51,686 nucleotides of DNA from an uncultured Bacilli bacterium (GTDB taxonomy: Bacteria > Bacillota_I > Bacilli_A > RF39 > UBA660): positions 1 to 51,686 of the forward strand of contig CAKOKQ010000012.1 of the NCBI GenBank assembly GCA_934095825.1, read 5' to 3'. A program made the translations under genes and the position numbers. The stretch's first letter is position 1, and the number at the start of each line of letters is the position of its first letter. This document shows, piece by piece, positions 8,763 through 17,861 of the stretch. The notes beneath the pieces are model-generated. The model was not told the origin of the DNA. It saw nothing but the letters and a program-made list of their open reading frames with translations, and did not search any database.

Positions 8763-9562
8763 TGAACCGCCGTTTGGTAAATATTATTAAAGCCTTGGCT
8801 TATTTACTAGCCTTTTTTATTATTACAACCATGGTAACTAGTCTTATCTTTGCTGTTAATCTTTTTGCGGGCTCTAATTCTCAAATGGAAATGCAATCTA
8901 TTTATAAAGATGACAAAATCATAAATAACTTAGATATTTCTTTAAAAGCCACTAGTTTAGAAATTGTAGATTCTAAAGAATTTAGCGTAGATACCAATAA
9001 TGCTAAAATAAAAATCACTTATGAAAACGGTACTTTAAAAATTCACGAAAAAGGGACTCCGAGTTTTAATACTAGTGATTTAGTCTTAAAAATATCTTTA
9101 CCAAGCACTTCTAATTTTAAAACCGTAAAAGTAGAAATGGGCGCCGGCCAAACCCATATTACTAATTTAAATACCGATATCTTAGATCTAAATTTGGGAG
9201 CCGGTAAAAATTTATTGGAAAAACTGGAAGTTAATACCCAAACAAAAATCGAGAGCGGTGCTGGTTTAACCGAAATACTGGCGGGCACTTTAAATAATGT
9301 GGACTTCGATTTAGGAGTAGGTAAAGTATTTATAAATGCCAGTATTTTAGGAAATTCTAAAATCGAATGTGGTGTAGGTGCCGTTGAATTAAATTTAATT
9401 GGTAATCAAGAGATTTACCAATTAAATGTCGAAAAAGGAATTGGCAGTATCAATATTGCCGATAAAATATATAATAATGATGATACCATTGGTAATGGCA
9501 ACAACCACCTAAAAATAGAAGGTGGCATTGGTAGTATCAAGGTAGAGTTTACTAATAAATAA
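8759..9562 (+). CDS. DUF4097/toastrack-like envelope protein (LiaG-like)
   Basis: Starts with ATGATG overlapping the upstream stop. 267 residues: an N-terminal helix (residues 10-35, ALAYLLAFFIITTMVTSLIFAV) anchors it, and the rest is a repetitive beta structure (VEMGAGQTHITNL, LNLGAGKNLLEKL, IESGAGLTEIL, FDLGVGKVFIN, IECGVGAVELNL, KIEGGIGSIKVEF) typical of DUF4097/toastrack domains. The strands alternate GAG/GVG/GIG turns at about 20-residue spacing. Probably the extracytoplasmic partner of the LiaF-like protein in envelope stress sensing; this is inferred from pairing. Confidence 0.75.
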   Translation: MMNRRLVNIIKALAYLLAFFIITTMVTSLIFAVNLFAGSNSQMEMQSIYKDDKIINNLDISLKATSLEIVDSKEFSVDTNNAKIKITYENGTLKIHEKGTPSFNTSDLVLKISLPSTSNFKTVKVEMGAGQTHITNLNTDILDLNLGAGKNLLEKLEVNTQTKIESGAGLTEILAGTLNNVDFDLGVGKVFINASILGNSKIECGVGAVELNLIGNQEIYQLNVEKGIGSINIADKIYNNDDTIGNGNNHLKIEGGIGSIKVEFTNK

Positions 9563-9636
9563 AAGGCAACTAGATATAAGAAATTACTTCTGAGGCATTT
9601 AGATAAAATTTAAGAAAGAGAGAAGGGGCGATTCTA

Positions 9637-10755
9637 ATGCCAATTTATTATTTAGAAATAAATATTATCTGTATCATAATATTATTAGTTATCTTCGATA
9701 AATTTAAGGATGAAAGTCTTAATAACTCTTCTGATAAGTATTATGAAAAAACCTTATTAGCCACCATATCTTTCTCTTTATTCGCCTTAATATCCGGAAT
9801 ATTTAATGGAACCAGTTATAACTTGAGTCAAATTATTTTAATAATTAGTCATTCCCTTTATTTTTTTAGTGAATCTCTTATTGGTTATTTTTATACCAAT
9901 TATATTTTAAAAAGAATAAATTCCCAAGAAAAAAAATATAAATTTATTCTTTATATCCCTCTTATCTTAAGTATTTTCTTTCTTATAATTAATTTTAATA
10001 AGAAAATATTATTTACAATTAGCATTGATAATTTATATGGTCCTAGTAAATACTTATATCTATATAACTTCGTAAATATCTTATATGTTCTAATAATTAT
10101 TACTAACTTAATATCTTATTATTTTCATAATAAAAAAAATAAAAATGAAATTAAAAGTTTAATACTATTTACTTTACTTCCAGTAGTAAGTGCAGGTGTC
10201 CAAAGTTACGATTATGGTATTATCTTAGGACAAGTAGGATTTACCTTATCTGAATTATTAATTTATTTTAATAATCAAAAAAAAGAGGCCAATTATGATG
10301 AATTGACTGGTGTTTATAATAGAAGAGCCTTTAATAAAAGAGCTAATAAAATATATTATAGTAGTAAATCAATGTTTCTAATCCTAATGGATGCTGATGA
10401 TTTTAAAATAATAAATGATAAATATGGTCATCTAGAAGGAGATAAAGCCTTAATTCAGATAGCCGATATTTTAAACAGAGCTATAAATAATACCCATAAA
10501 AATTATTCTTTAGCAAGGTACGGTGGCGATGAATTTGTTATTGTAGGTAATGTCCAAAATGAAAATGAAGTTGCCCAATTAATAGCCAAAATCGAAGAAG
10601 AAGAAAAAAAGTATAATAAAGAAACCAATAACAAATATAATATAAAACTTAGTATAGGTTACGCCCTTCAAAATAATAATCATACCTCTGTAGAAGATTT
10701 AATTAAAGAAGCCGATAATTTAATGTATGCGAAAAAAAGAAAGAAAAAAATATGA
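9637..10755 (+). CDS. Membrane-bound diguanylate cyclase (GGDEF)
   Basis: 372 residues from ATG 9637, RBS GAGAGAAGGGG at 9619-9629. Residues 1-210 contain about seven hydrophobic helices with no recognised sensor domain. Residues 220-372 are a GGDEF domain: YDELTGVYNRRAF, then LMDADDFKIINDKYGHLEGD, then the intact active loop RYGGDEF (G296-F300), and the closing IKLSIGYA...LI.EAD..MY..K. It should make cyclic di-GMP from two GTP. No RxxD inhibitory site is seen just before GGDEF. There is no EAL or PilZ protein in the window. The nearby prepilins are a possible output but this is speculation. Confidence 0.93.
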   Translation: MPIYYLEINIICIIILLVIFDKFKDESLNNSSDKYYEKTLLATISFSLFALISGIFNGTSYNLSQIILIISHSLYFFSESLIGYFYTNYILKRINSQEKKYKFILYIPLILSIFFLIINFNKKILFTISIDNLYGPSKYLYLYNFVNILYVLIIITNLISYYFHNKKNKNEIKSLILFTLLPVVSAGVQSYDYGIILGQVGFTLSELLIYFNNQKKEANYDELTGVYNRRAFNKRANKIYYSSKSMFLILMDADDFKIINDKYGHLEGDKALIQIADILNRAINNTHKNYSLARYGGDEFVIVGNVQNENEVAQLIAKIEEEEKKYNKETNNKYNIKLSIGYALQNNNHTSVEDLIKEADNLMYAKKRKKKI

Positions 10756-10783
10756 CTGCTAAAGAAGGAAGGCAGTTTTTATT
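10755..10783. terminator. Terminator between the GGDEF gene and the convergent HTH gene
   Basis: Stem ACTGCT / GGCAGT (one wobble) around AAAGAAGGAA, then TTTTTATTT. It begins on the last base of the GGDEF stop and reaches into the convergent stop codon, so it is compactly shared. Confidence 0.65.
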
Positions 10784-11216
10784 TGGCACTTTTTCCACAA
10801 ATATAACTCATAGAAACTTTAAATTCTTTACAAAATTTATAAAGATTAGAAGTAGAGATACAGACCAAACCTTTTTCATAACGAACTATACAAGCCTGCG
10901 TAACCTTTAGAGAGTCTGCAATATTTTCTTGCGATAAATTGTTTTTAAGTCTAATCTCTTTCATATTATTACCAAGGACTATTAAATCAAGTCCTTTTTT
11001 GTTGGGATTATTCTTAATATTAGTTAACCCTAGGCAATAATCAATCGTATAGTTAAAATGATCAGCAAAAGAGGCAATATAGGAAAGAGGAATAATATTA
11101 ATACCTAATTCCCATAAAGAGTAAGTAGAACGCTTAACTTTTAAAATAGAGGCCATTTCTTTTTGACTAATATCCGCATTTTCCCTAATATCTTTTAATC
11201 TTGTAAAATTTATCAT
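10779..11216 (-). CDS. Transcription regulator with two XRE-type HTH domains
   Basis: 145 residues. Two Cro/C1-like helix-turn-helix units lie in tandem: residues 4-60 (LKDIRENADISQKEMASILKVKRSTYSLWELG...) and residues 83-140 (MKEIRLKNNLSQENIADSLKVTQACIVRYEKG...). Each has the Q-x-x-[MI]-A turn and the W/Y-E-x-G recognition helix end. A double HTH in one chain could bind an asymmetric operator as a monomer, instead of the usual dimer. It is divergent to the glycine-rich surface gene at 11334 (118 bases between the starts), so that shared AT-rich region is the first place to look for its operator; the repeats ATGCTATTatgaGTTATAATT and ATGCTATTttgtGTTATAATT at 11265-11309 are candidates. Confidence 0.9.
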   Translation of the reverse strand: MINFTRLKDIRENADISQKEMASILKVKRSTYSLWELGINIIPLSYIASFADHFNYTIDYCLGLTNIKNNPNKKGLDLIVLGNNMKEIRLKNNLSQENIADSLKVTQACIVRYEKGLVCISTSNLYKFCKEFKVSMSYICGKSAK

Positions 11217-11264
11217 TTATATCACCTATAATAATTTTTACATTTTTAAAAAAATTATTTAGAA

Positions 11265-11309
11265 AATGCTATTATGAGTTATAATTTATGCTATTTTGTG
11301 TTATAATTT
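11265..11309. repeat. Two direct repeats in the divergent promoter region
   Basis: The motif ATGCTATT-4 nt-GTTATAATTTA occurs twice in close succession between the HTH gene and the glycine-rich gene; the second copy carries TATAAT. They may be a duplicated operator/-10 region for the divergent double-HTH regulator. Confidence 0.5.
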
Positions 11310-11333
11310 AAAACATAGAATAGGATAGTAGTT

Positions 11334-12488
11334 ATGAAGAAAATCATGTTTATAAGTTTTATTAGTGTATCAATGTTAATGATATTCATTGTTCTTAATA
11401 GTAAAAGTAATTATTTAAGTGAAGATAATATATTAGCTATTTATTTAGATAACAAATTACAAGAAAGTATTCCTAAAAAAGGGGAGGCTATATTTTCTAA
11501 GGCCGTCTGTGATAATAATGCTACTAACTTTTATTGGGATATAGATGAGTGGGGTTTATTTATTAGTAATCTTTCTAAAAAGGTTAAATGTAATTTATAT
11601 TTTGTTAATTATTCTGGTCAAACTATATTTGATTTTGATTATACTGGTTCTGAACAAACCTTTACAGCCCCAGTATCGGGAACTTATAGATTGGAAACAT
11701 GGGGAGCCCGAGGAGGAAATGGCGGCTATGGTGGCTACTCGATAGGTGAAATAAAAATGTCAGAGAATTCCAATCTATATATTGTTGTTGGTGGTCATGG
11801 TGAAATTGGAAATGGTTATTTTGTTGCCGATAGATTTCGTGGTCAAGGCGGTTTTAATGGTGGTGGTACTGGCGGCTTAGGTCAATATTATAAAGATGAT
11901 ACTTATTGGGCTTCTGGTGCTGGTGGCGGCGGTGCAACTTCAATTCAAAATGTTTTGATAGATGATGGTCAGTTAAAAAATTATAGTGATAATATCACAA
12001 ATGTTCTTATTGTCGCAGGCGGAGGAGGCGGTGCCGGACCAAATGCCGGAACTCCAGGTCATGGTGGCGGCTTTAAAGGAAATAGTAGTAAATCGATAAC
12101 ATATGAAAATACAACATATGGTGGAAAAGCAATGCCAGGTACGCAAACTGGTGGTTATAAGTTTGGGCTAGGTCAAGCAGCACTCGACAAATCAATTTGC
12201 GGTGCTTTTGGGTGCGAGTCCAACGGTGGAGGAGGCGGCGGTTTTTATGGCGGTTACGCTAACATTACTGAAGGCTTTGGAAGCGATGATTCAGGTGGTG
12301 GTGGTTCCGGTTATATAGGCAATCATCTTTTAAAAAATAAGGCCATGTACTGTTATAATTGCGAAGAATCATCAGAAGAAAATACAAAAACTATTTCTGT
12401 TACTTGTTTATCATCAACTCCTAAATCCAAATGTTCAAAAATAGATAATGGTTATACCAGAATAACTTTAGTAAGCATAGATGAATAA
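11334..12488 (+). CDS. Secreted glycine-rich surface protein
   Basis: 384 residues. Residues 5-20 form a signal anchor (MFISFISVSMLMIFIVL). Residues 30-90 are a module (ILAIYLDNKLQESIP ... KAVCDN ... WGLFISNLSKKVKCNLYF) also found at the N-terminus of the protein at 46014. Residues 95-350 are glycine-rich in the manner of ALK/LTK-type glycine-rich domains (TYRLETWGARGGNGG, LYIVVGGHGE, GAGGGGATSI, VLIVAGGGGGAG, GGGGGGFYGG, GGGGSGYIG), which can pack as polyglycine-II helices. A cysteine-containing tail (MYCYNCEES, SVTCLSS) closes it. Likely exported, attached at the cell surface; ligand unknown. GC is raised locally by the glycine codons. Confidence 0.8.
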   Translation: MKKIMFISFISVSMLMIFIVLNSKSNYLSEDNILAIYLDNKLQESIPKKGEAIFSKAVCDNNATNFYWDIDEWGLFISNLSKKVKCNLYFVNYSGQTIFDFDYTGSEQTFTAPVSGTYRLETWGARGGNGGYGGYSIGEIKMSENSNLYIVVGGHGEIGNGYFVADRFRGQGGFNGGGTGGLGQYYKDDTYWASGAGGGGATSIQNVLIDDGQLKNYSDNITNVLIVAGGGGGAGPNAGTPGHGGGFKGNSSKSITYENTTYGGKAMPGTQTGGYKFGLGQAALDKSICGAFGCESNGGGGGGFYGGYANITEGFGSDDSGGGGSGYIGNHLLKNKAMYCYNCEESSEENTKTISVTCLSSTPKSKCSKIDNGYTRITLVSIDE

Positions 12489-12600
12489 TAAAATAAAGAT
12501 TGTACTGAATAAATTTGCCTAGCGAATGAATATTATGATAAGTATGTGAGCTTTTTTAGTAACATTAATAAATCGTAAATAATTATAAATAAAAATTACG

Positions 12601-12630
12601 AATGCAACAGATTTGTTGCATTGTTTTTTT
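12601..12630 (+). terminator. Terminator after the glycine-rich gene
   Basis: A perfect 9-bp stem AATGCAACA / TGTTGCATT with loop GATT, followed by G and seven Ts. Confidence 0.9.
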
Positions 12631-12666
12631 GTTCTTGTGCTATAATTTTCTTAGAAGGGAAAATAA

Positions 12667-13854
12667 GTGAAAATGAAAAAATATACTAAATTAATAATAA
12701 TGGCTGTTGTAATTGTTTTAATAATAATTTCTGCCGTATTTATAAAAGAATCATTACTAAAAAATAATAAACCTAACGAAGAAGAAAAAAATAAAGAGCA
12801 AATAGTAAAAAACATTTCTGTTTCTGATGATTTTATTAATCTTAAAGCCACTAAGATAAATAAATTAAGTAATTATTTAAAAAAGTATAATAATGTTGAT
12901 GATATAACTGGTTTAAAAATAGATAATAATAAATTTATTTTAGAATTAAATGATACTTTAGCCAATGATATAACTTTTATAACAAAATATTTATTAATAT
13001 ATGATATTGATAAAGATGAAGTAAAGGAAATAAAATATAATGGAAATGATAGAATTTGGGATGTAGCAATTTTTAATAGTAAAATTTATTATTCTTCTAT
13101 CAATTATGATTCCAAAGCCGACAAGACTTCATTTAAGATTATAGAATCGGATTTAAATTTAAAGAATAAAAAAGTATTAGAGCAAGGTCAGGTAAGTGAT
13201 GCTTTATTTTCACCAAAACTAATTTCTACAAATGATGCTATGTTTTATGCTATGGTCGATGATTATAAAGATGCAACTAGTAGTTATTCTAAATTTAACC
13301 TAAAAATGTTGGATAATAATAGTAACATCACTGAATTAACCTCTGGTTTTTATGACTATGGTAATCAAACTGGTACAACTTTTACTAGCATGAGTATGTT
13401 TAAAGTTTATAATAATAATGTATATTATGAAATATATAATAATGGCGTTGCTAAAATTAAAAAATATGACATATTGAAAAAAATTTCTAGTGATATATAT
13501 TCTTATGAAATTAAAGACGATAGTTATGTAATAAATGATTTTTATGATAGTGAAAATTATAAATTTTATACATACTTAATGCAGAATCAAAATGATATCG
13601 GCGGTGCTAGCTATTACAATGGTGAGAAAAAAATTGAGGTGCCAATTTCTGAGTATAAAAATATAACTAGACTAGATGATAATCTATATTTTATTAGCTC
13701 CATGAATAAAATATACATATTAGATACAGAAGACAACAAGTTAAATAAAGTTAGTATAAATCCTTTTTTAAATCATTTTTATGAGCCGAGTAATAGCGGG
13801 ATTATAGGTGTAGACTATAATACAGATGATTTTTACTTAATAGATATTAAATAA
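12667..13854 (+). CDS. Membrane-anchored extracytoplasmic protein of unknown function
   Basis: 395 residues from GTG 12667, 6 bases after AGAAGGGA; an ATG at 12673 is the alternative. One N-terminal membrane helix (residues 7-27, LIIMAVVIVLIIISAVFI) is followed by a charged linker (NKPNEEEKNKEQ). The rest has repeating beta-type segments such as KIYYSSINYD, NVYYEIYNNGVAKIKKYD, YKFYTYLMQN and NLYFISSMNKIYILD, in the style of a beta-propeller (DUF5050-like). There is no lipobox cysteine. Codon and base use match the neighbours. Not otherwise recognised. Confidence 0.65.
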   Translation: MKMKKYTKLIIMAVVIVLIIISAVFIKESLLKNNKPNEEEKNKEQIVKNISVSDDFINLKATKINKLSNYLKKYNNVDDITGLKIDNNKFILELNDTLANDITFITKYLLIYDIDKDEVKEIKYNGNDRIWDVAIFNSKIYYSSINYDSKADKTSFKIIESDLNLKNKKVLEQGQVSDALFSPKLISTNDAMFYAMVDDYKDATSSYSKFNLKMLDNNSNITELTSGFYDYGNQTGTTFTSMSMFKVYNNNVYYEIYNNGVAKIKKYDILKKISSDIYSYEIKDDSYVINDFYDSENYKFYTYLMQNQNDIGGASYYNGEKKIEVPISEYKNITRLDDNLYFISSMNKIYILDTEDNKLNKVSINPFLNHFYEPSNSGIIGVDYNTDDFYLIDIK

Positions 13855-14011
13855 TAAGATTACAATACTTAAAGCAAATGTTATGCTAAATTTATTAGCG
13901 GATAGAAGAATAATTGCAGATGCAACCCCATTAATTGCACCAGCAACTTTACAATTTGTTTTATAGTTTCGTTAGAATATTTATAAGTACTTAGAAGTCG
14001 GGCTCAATGAC

Positions 14012-14040
14012 AAATTAAAAAAACTTGAAAAAATCAAGTT
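14012..14040 (-). terminator. Terminator of the ABC importer operon
   Basis: On the minus strand AACTTGA-TTTTT-TCAAGTT is followed by TTTTTTAATTT. The 5' arm lies in the end of the permease gene, including its TGA stop. Confidence 0.85.
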
Positions 14041-14822
14041 CTTGCTAACATTTTGCTTTCTAAGATAGCAATAGGTTTATAAAAGATATAAGATAAAACT
14101 ATTAAGACAGTAACACCCGTTAATACTAAATCTAAATTAAATACCTGTGTTCCATAAATAATTAAATAACCAATTCCTTCTTTACTAACTAGAAATTCAC
14201 CCATAATGACTCCAATAAAACTTAAAGATAAGTTTAACTTAATAGAAGAAATGATACTAGATAAACTACTAGGAATAATTAGATAATATAAAGTTTGCCA
14301 TTTACTAGCCTTAAAACTTTTAAATAGTAATAAATGATTCTTATTAACATTTACCATACCCGTATAAATAGTAACTAAACTAACTATTAAATTAATAAGT
14401 AAAGCCATAATAATAACTGATTTAATATTGGCCCCACACCAGATTAAAATTAAAGGACCAATAGCAACTTTAGGCAAAGAGTTTAACATAGTAATAAAAG
14501 GATCAAATACTTTATAAATAGGTTTAACTAAATAAAATAGAATAGATATTATAAGACTAATAATAAAACCTAGGCTAAAAGATATTAATACTTCTTTAGT
14601 AGTAGTATATAAATGATTAAAGAAATTATGATTACTAATAAGACTAATTAAAGTTTTAATAATTTTACTAGGACTAGAGAAGATAAAACTATTAATAATA
14701 TTATATTTACTTAAAAGTTCCCAAGTAAGTAAGAAACTAATAATAATTATTATTTGAGTAAGAAAAATTAGAAGATTATCTCTTTTAATTTTTTTTAGAT
14801 AAGCTATTTGTTTCGGTGACAT
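14034..14822 (-). CDS. ABC importer permease, SsuC/TauC/ThiX type
   Basis: 262 residues with about six membrane helices. The coupling-helix region reads NLIVSLVTIYTGMVNVNKNHLLLFKSFKASKWQTLYYLIIPSSLSSIISSIK, the EAA-like loop of the nitrate/sulfonate/taurine importer family, and the tail MGEFLVSKEGIGYLIIYG is also characteristic. It is third in a three-gene minus-strand operon and overlaps the ATPase gene by 38 bases. Substrate cannot be told from sequence: aliphatic sulfonates, thiamine precursors or related small molecules are possible. Confidence 0.88.
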   Translation of the reverse strand: MSPKQIAYLKKIKRDNLLIFLTQIIIIISFLLTWELLSKYNIINSFIFSSPSKIIKTLISLISNHNFFNHLYTTTKEVLISFSLGFIISLIISILFYLVKPIYKVFDPFITMLNSLPKVAIGPLILIWCGANIKSVIIMALLINLIVSLVTIYTGMVNVNKNHLLLFKSFKASKWQTLYYLIIPSSLSSIISSIKLNLSLSFIGVIMGEFLVSKEGIGYLIIYGTQVFNLDLVLTGVTVLIVLSYIFYKPIAILESKMLART

Positions 14823-15558
14823 ATTCCTCTAACTCCTTCCAAATAAGTTCATAGTAATAATTAAACTTAGGATCTTTACGATTAAGAATAGGGTTTTTAG
14901 GATTATCTAATTTAATATCATAAATACTTTTTATAATTGCTGGTCTTTTCGATAAGACAATGACTTTACTAGAAGTAGCAATAGCCTCCCCAATATCGTG
15001 GGTAACTATAATTGCTGTTTTACCTTCTGATTTAATAATATTATAAACATCATTACTTACTTCTAATCGGGTTTGGTAATCTAGAGCACTAAAAGGTTCA
15101 TCTAAAAGTAAGATATCCGGATTAGTAGCAAGTGTTCTAATTAAAGCCACTCTTTGTCGCATTCCTCCCGATAAACTACTAGGATACTTATCTTTAAACT
15201 CTAATAAATTATATTTTTTAATAAGATTATCGACAAAACTTAAATTTTCTTTAGTAAGACAGTGAGTTAATCTAAGTCCCAAAATGGCATTATCCCAAAT
15301 AGTTAAGTAGGGTAGTAAACAGTCTGTTTGCAGCATATATCCAATTTTTTTATTATGCGTATCAATTAAACCTTCAAAGTCATTATCTAGTCCCGTAAGT
15401 ATAGATAAAATAGTAGATTTACCACATCCCGAAGGACCAACAATAGCCACAAAATCCTTATCATCAATACTAAACGAAATATCTTGTAAGGCTAGAACTT
15501 CTCCTTTTAGAGTATGATATTCTTTTTTTAAATTTTTTATTTCTAAAACTTTAGGCAT
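14785..15558 (-). CDS. ABC importer ATPase, SsuB/TauB/ThiZ type
   Basis: 257 residues. Walker A GPSGCGKST, Q-loop at MLQTDCLLPY, signature LSGGMRQR, Walker B ILLLDEPFSALD and the His switch IIVTHDIGEA are all intact, and the order and spacing are those of the nitrate/sulfonate/taurine branch. It energises the permease encoded next, with which its reading frame overlaps. The start ATG at 15558 is preceded by AAAGGAT. Confidence 0.92.
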   Translation of the reverse strand: MPKVLEIKNLKKEYHTLKGEVLALQDISFSIDDKDFVAIVGPSGCGKSTILSILTGLDNDFEGLIDTHNKKIGYMLQTDCLLPYLTIWDNAILGLRLTHCLTKENLSFVDNLIKKYNLLEFKDKYPSSLSGGMRQRVALIRTLATNPDILLLDEPFSALDYQTRLEVSNDVYNIIKSEGKTAIIVTHDIGEAIATSSKVIVLSKRPAIIKSIYDIKLDNPKNPILNRKDPKFNYYYELIWKELEEYVTETNSLSKKN

Positions 15559-15582
15559 TATATATCCTTTAAAGTTATTTAA

Positions 15583-16563
15583 CTAATCATTATTAACTAA
15601 AATATTAAAATCTATCTTGTTTTCTATAAGGTTATTATCTAACATTACTTGTTCTAAATTTTGATAAGCTATTTCTTTAATATGGGTATCATTATACCAA
15701 CAATCATAATCTTTATATCTTTTAATCATTGTAGTTAAATTATTAAGACTTTCATCTTTAAACTGATTATGGATAACAAGGGCTACTACATCTGGTTCAT
15801 TATTATTAACAAATTCTAAACCCTTATTTAAGGCTTTCTTAAATTTATCAATTACATCTTTATTGTTTTCAATATAACTTTTTCGAGCATAGTAAGTTGT
15901 ATAAGGCATTTCGCCAGAATATGCCCCAATACTAGCCACAACATAACCTAGATTTTCTTTTTCTAACTTCGTAGCGGTTGGTTCAAAGAGATTAACATAA
16001 TCTCCCATTCCACCAATGAAAGATCCCGATAACGCTGCAAATTCAACTGAGTAATTTAGATTTATCTTATTACTATCAATATTCATTTTCTTCAGAGCAT
16101 TTAGAAAATTTAAAGCTGGCATCCCGCCTTTACGACCTACTAAAACTTCTTTACCATATAATTCTTCTAAATTAAAGTTATCGTTTTTAGAACGACTTAA
16201 AATAAATTGACCATCTCTTTTGGTAAGACCAGCAAAGTTTACTAAGTAGTCTTTTTCGCCGCCATTATAGACATAAATAGTACTTTCTAAACCAGCAAAG
16301 CCAATATTAACATCATTAGATAAAACCGCTGCGGCCACTTTATCAGCTCCTGGTGTTAAAATAAGTTCAATGTCTAAACCTTCATCTTTAAAATAATTAT
16401 TTTCTATAGCAACATACCAAGGAGCGTAGAAAACTGAGTGGGTAACTTCAGCAACCTTAATCTTTGTTAAAGATTTATCTTCATCTTTTTTATTATGAAT
16501 ATTAAGCAAGCTAATCATTAAAATTAATACTAAACAAATTATAATACTAAATATTTTTTTCAT
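15583..16563 (-). CDS. ABC importer substrate-binding protein, NMT1/SsuA-like
   Basis: 326 residues. Signal helix at residues 3-20 (IFSIIICLVLILMISLL), then the NMT1/SsuA pattern VAEVTHSVFYAPWYVAIENNYFKDEGLDIEL..., ADKVAAAVLSNDVNIGFAG and GRKGGMPALNFL. There is no cysteine after the signal helix, so it is not a normal lipoprotein and may stay as an N-terminally anchored protein. First gene of the importer operon, 24 bases before the ATPase gene, divergent from rsgA across 107 bases. I looked for a thiamine riboswitch before it and saw none, so thiamine precursor uptake is not supported. Confidence 0.85.
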   Translation of the reverse strand: MKKIFSIIICLVLILMISLLNIHNKKDEDKSLTKIKVAEVTHSVFYAPWYVAIENNYFKDEGLDIELILTPGADKVAAAVLSNDVNIGFAGLESTIYVYNGGEKDYLVNFAGLTKRDGQFILSRSKNDNFNLEELYGKEVLVGRKGGMPALNFLNALKKMNIDSNKINLNYSVEFAALSGSFIGGMGDYVNLFEPTATKLEKENLGYVVASIGAYSGEMPYTTYYARKSYIENNKDVIDKFKKALNKGLEFVNNNEPDVVALVIHNQFKDESLNNLTTMIKRYKDYDCWYNDTHIKEIAYQNLEQVMLDNNLIENKIDFNILVNND

Positions 16564-16670
16564 AATTCTCTCCTTATAGATAGTATATGAGGATTTAAAA
16601 AAAGGGTGTAAAGTATATGCAACTAATTAAAAATGATGTGATATAATCAAAATATAAGAGAGATGATTAT

Positions 16671-17753
16671 ATGCCCCACTATAACGCTTATGATAGTTTT
16701 AAAACCAAGAAAAGTATCCAAAAGAAACAAAAAGCCAAAGAGAAAAAAATTAGTAAGACAGATAAATCTAAAGATAGTTTTATTATTGATTCATGCCAAG
16801 AATACGGTATTGTTATCGAAGTAAGATACGAAGATATCAGTGTTTATTATAACAAAGAAGTTATACTTGCTAAGTTAAGAAAAGATATTAATTTTGTTTG
16901 CAATCAGGTTATTTTCCCTGGAGACAAAGTAGAAATAGAAAAATTAAATGATACATATATTATTAATCACTTATTAAAAAGAACATCATTATTATCTCGG
17001 ACAAAAAAGGATAGTACTAGGTTAAATGATGTAGGCTTAACTAAGAATATTGCTGCTAATATTGATTTAGCTATTATAGTTATAGCGGCTAAAGAACCGC
17101 CTCTCCACCCTAAATTTATTGATAGATATTTAATGATTTTACAAAATAGCAAAATTCCAACGCTGATTTGTCTAAATAAATGTGATTTAAAGACTAAGGC
17201 TGATGAAGAAATTCTTTCAACATATAAAGATTTAGGAATAAAAGTAATTGAAACTTCTACCTATAATAACATTGGTATTGCTGAGTTAAAAGAGGCCCTA
17301 ATGAATAAACAAGCCATATTTGTTGGCAACAGCGGTGTTGGGAAATCTTCACTTACAAATATAGTAATAGGCGATGATGAAATAAAAACAAGTCATGTAA
17401 GTGATAAAAGTAAGCGAGGAAGACACACGACAACTACTTCAAAATATTATGTTTGGGCACCTAATTCTTCAATTATTGATACACCGGGTATTAGAAGCCT
17501 GGATGTTTCATCTTTTAATCCAATAGAAATTCAAGATTATTTTCCAGAGTTTGAAAACTGGCAAGATAAATGCAAATACAAAGATTGTCTTCATTTTAAC
17601 GAACCATATGATTCTTGTATTGTTAAACAATGGGTATCAAGTGGACTAATTAGTATAGATAGATACGAAAGTTATTTAAGAATTATGAGTGATGTATTAG
17701 GAGTTAAAGATTATTCTAAAATATTAGATAGTGTTAACCACTATTCTGATTAA
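16671..17753 (+). CDS. rsgA: Ribosome small subunit GTPase RsgA (YjeQ/YloQ), circularly permuted
   Basis: 360 residues. After a basic N-terminal extension (KTKKSIQKKQKAKEKK) comes an OB-fold, then the GTPase motifs in permuted order: NKCD first, then GNSGVGKSS, then DTPG, and a C-terminal zinc knuckle CKYKDCLHFNEPYDSC. This order defines RsgA, which assists late 30S maturation. RBS AGAGAGATG just before ATG 16671. The basic head is longer than in Bacillus (298 residues in total there). The 107 bases before it also hold the promoter of the divergent ABC operon. Confidence 0.95.
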   Translation: MPHYNAYDSFKTKKSIQKKQKAKEKKISKTDKSKDSFIIDSCQEYGIVIEVRYEDISVYYNKEVILAKLRKDINFVCNQVIFPGDKVEIEKLNDTYIINHLLKRTSLLSRTKKDSTRLNDVGLTKNIAANIDLAIIVIAAKEPPLHPKFIDRYLMILQNSKIPTLICLNKCDLKTKADEEILSTYKDLGIKVIETSTYNNIGIAELKEALMNKQAIFVGNSGVGKSSLTNIVIGDDEIKTSHVSDKSKRGRHTTTTSKYYVWAPNSSIIDTPGIRSLDVSSFNPIEIQDYFPEFENWQDKCKYKDCLHFNEPYDSCIVKQWVSSGLISIDRYESYLRIMSDVLGVKDYSKILDSVNHYSD

Positions 17754-17861
17754 AACTTTCTTTACCTCAATATTAAGTTAATTATTTATATCAATATGCT
17801 TATCTAAAAGAATATAAACATTTAAAGAAACTAGAAGTATAAATAAGGAAAGTAGGAAAAT

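Noticed and set aside
13883..13966. 28-codon frame MLNLLADRRIIADATPLIAPATLQFVL, or the opposite-strand hydrophobic frame over the same bases
   Set aside because: No RBS for either; may be a gene scrap between two convergent units, but nothing decides the strand.
16564..16670. Thiamine (TPP) riboswitch before the NMT1-like importer
   Set aside because: The gap is 107 bases, shared with the divergent rsgA promoter, and has no CUGAGA-type conserved segments.
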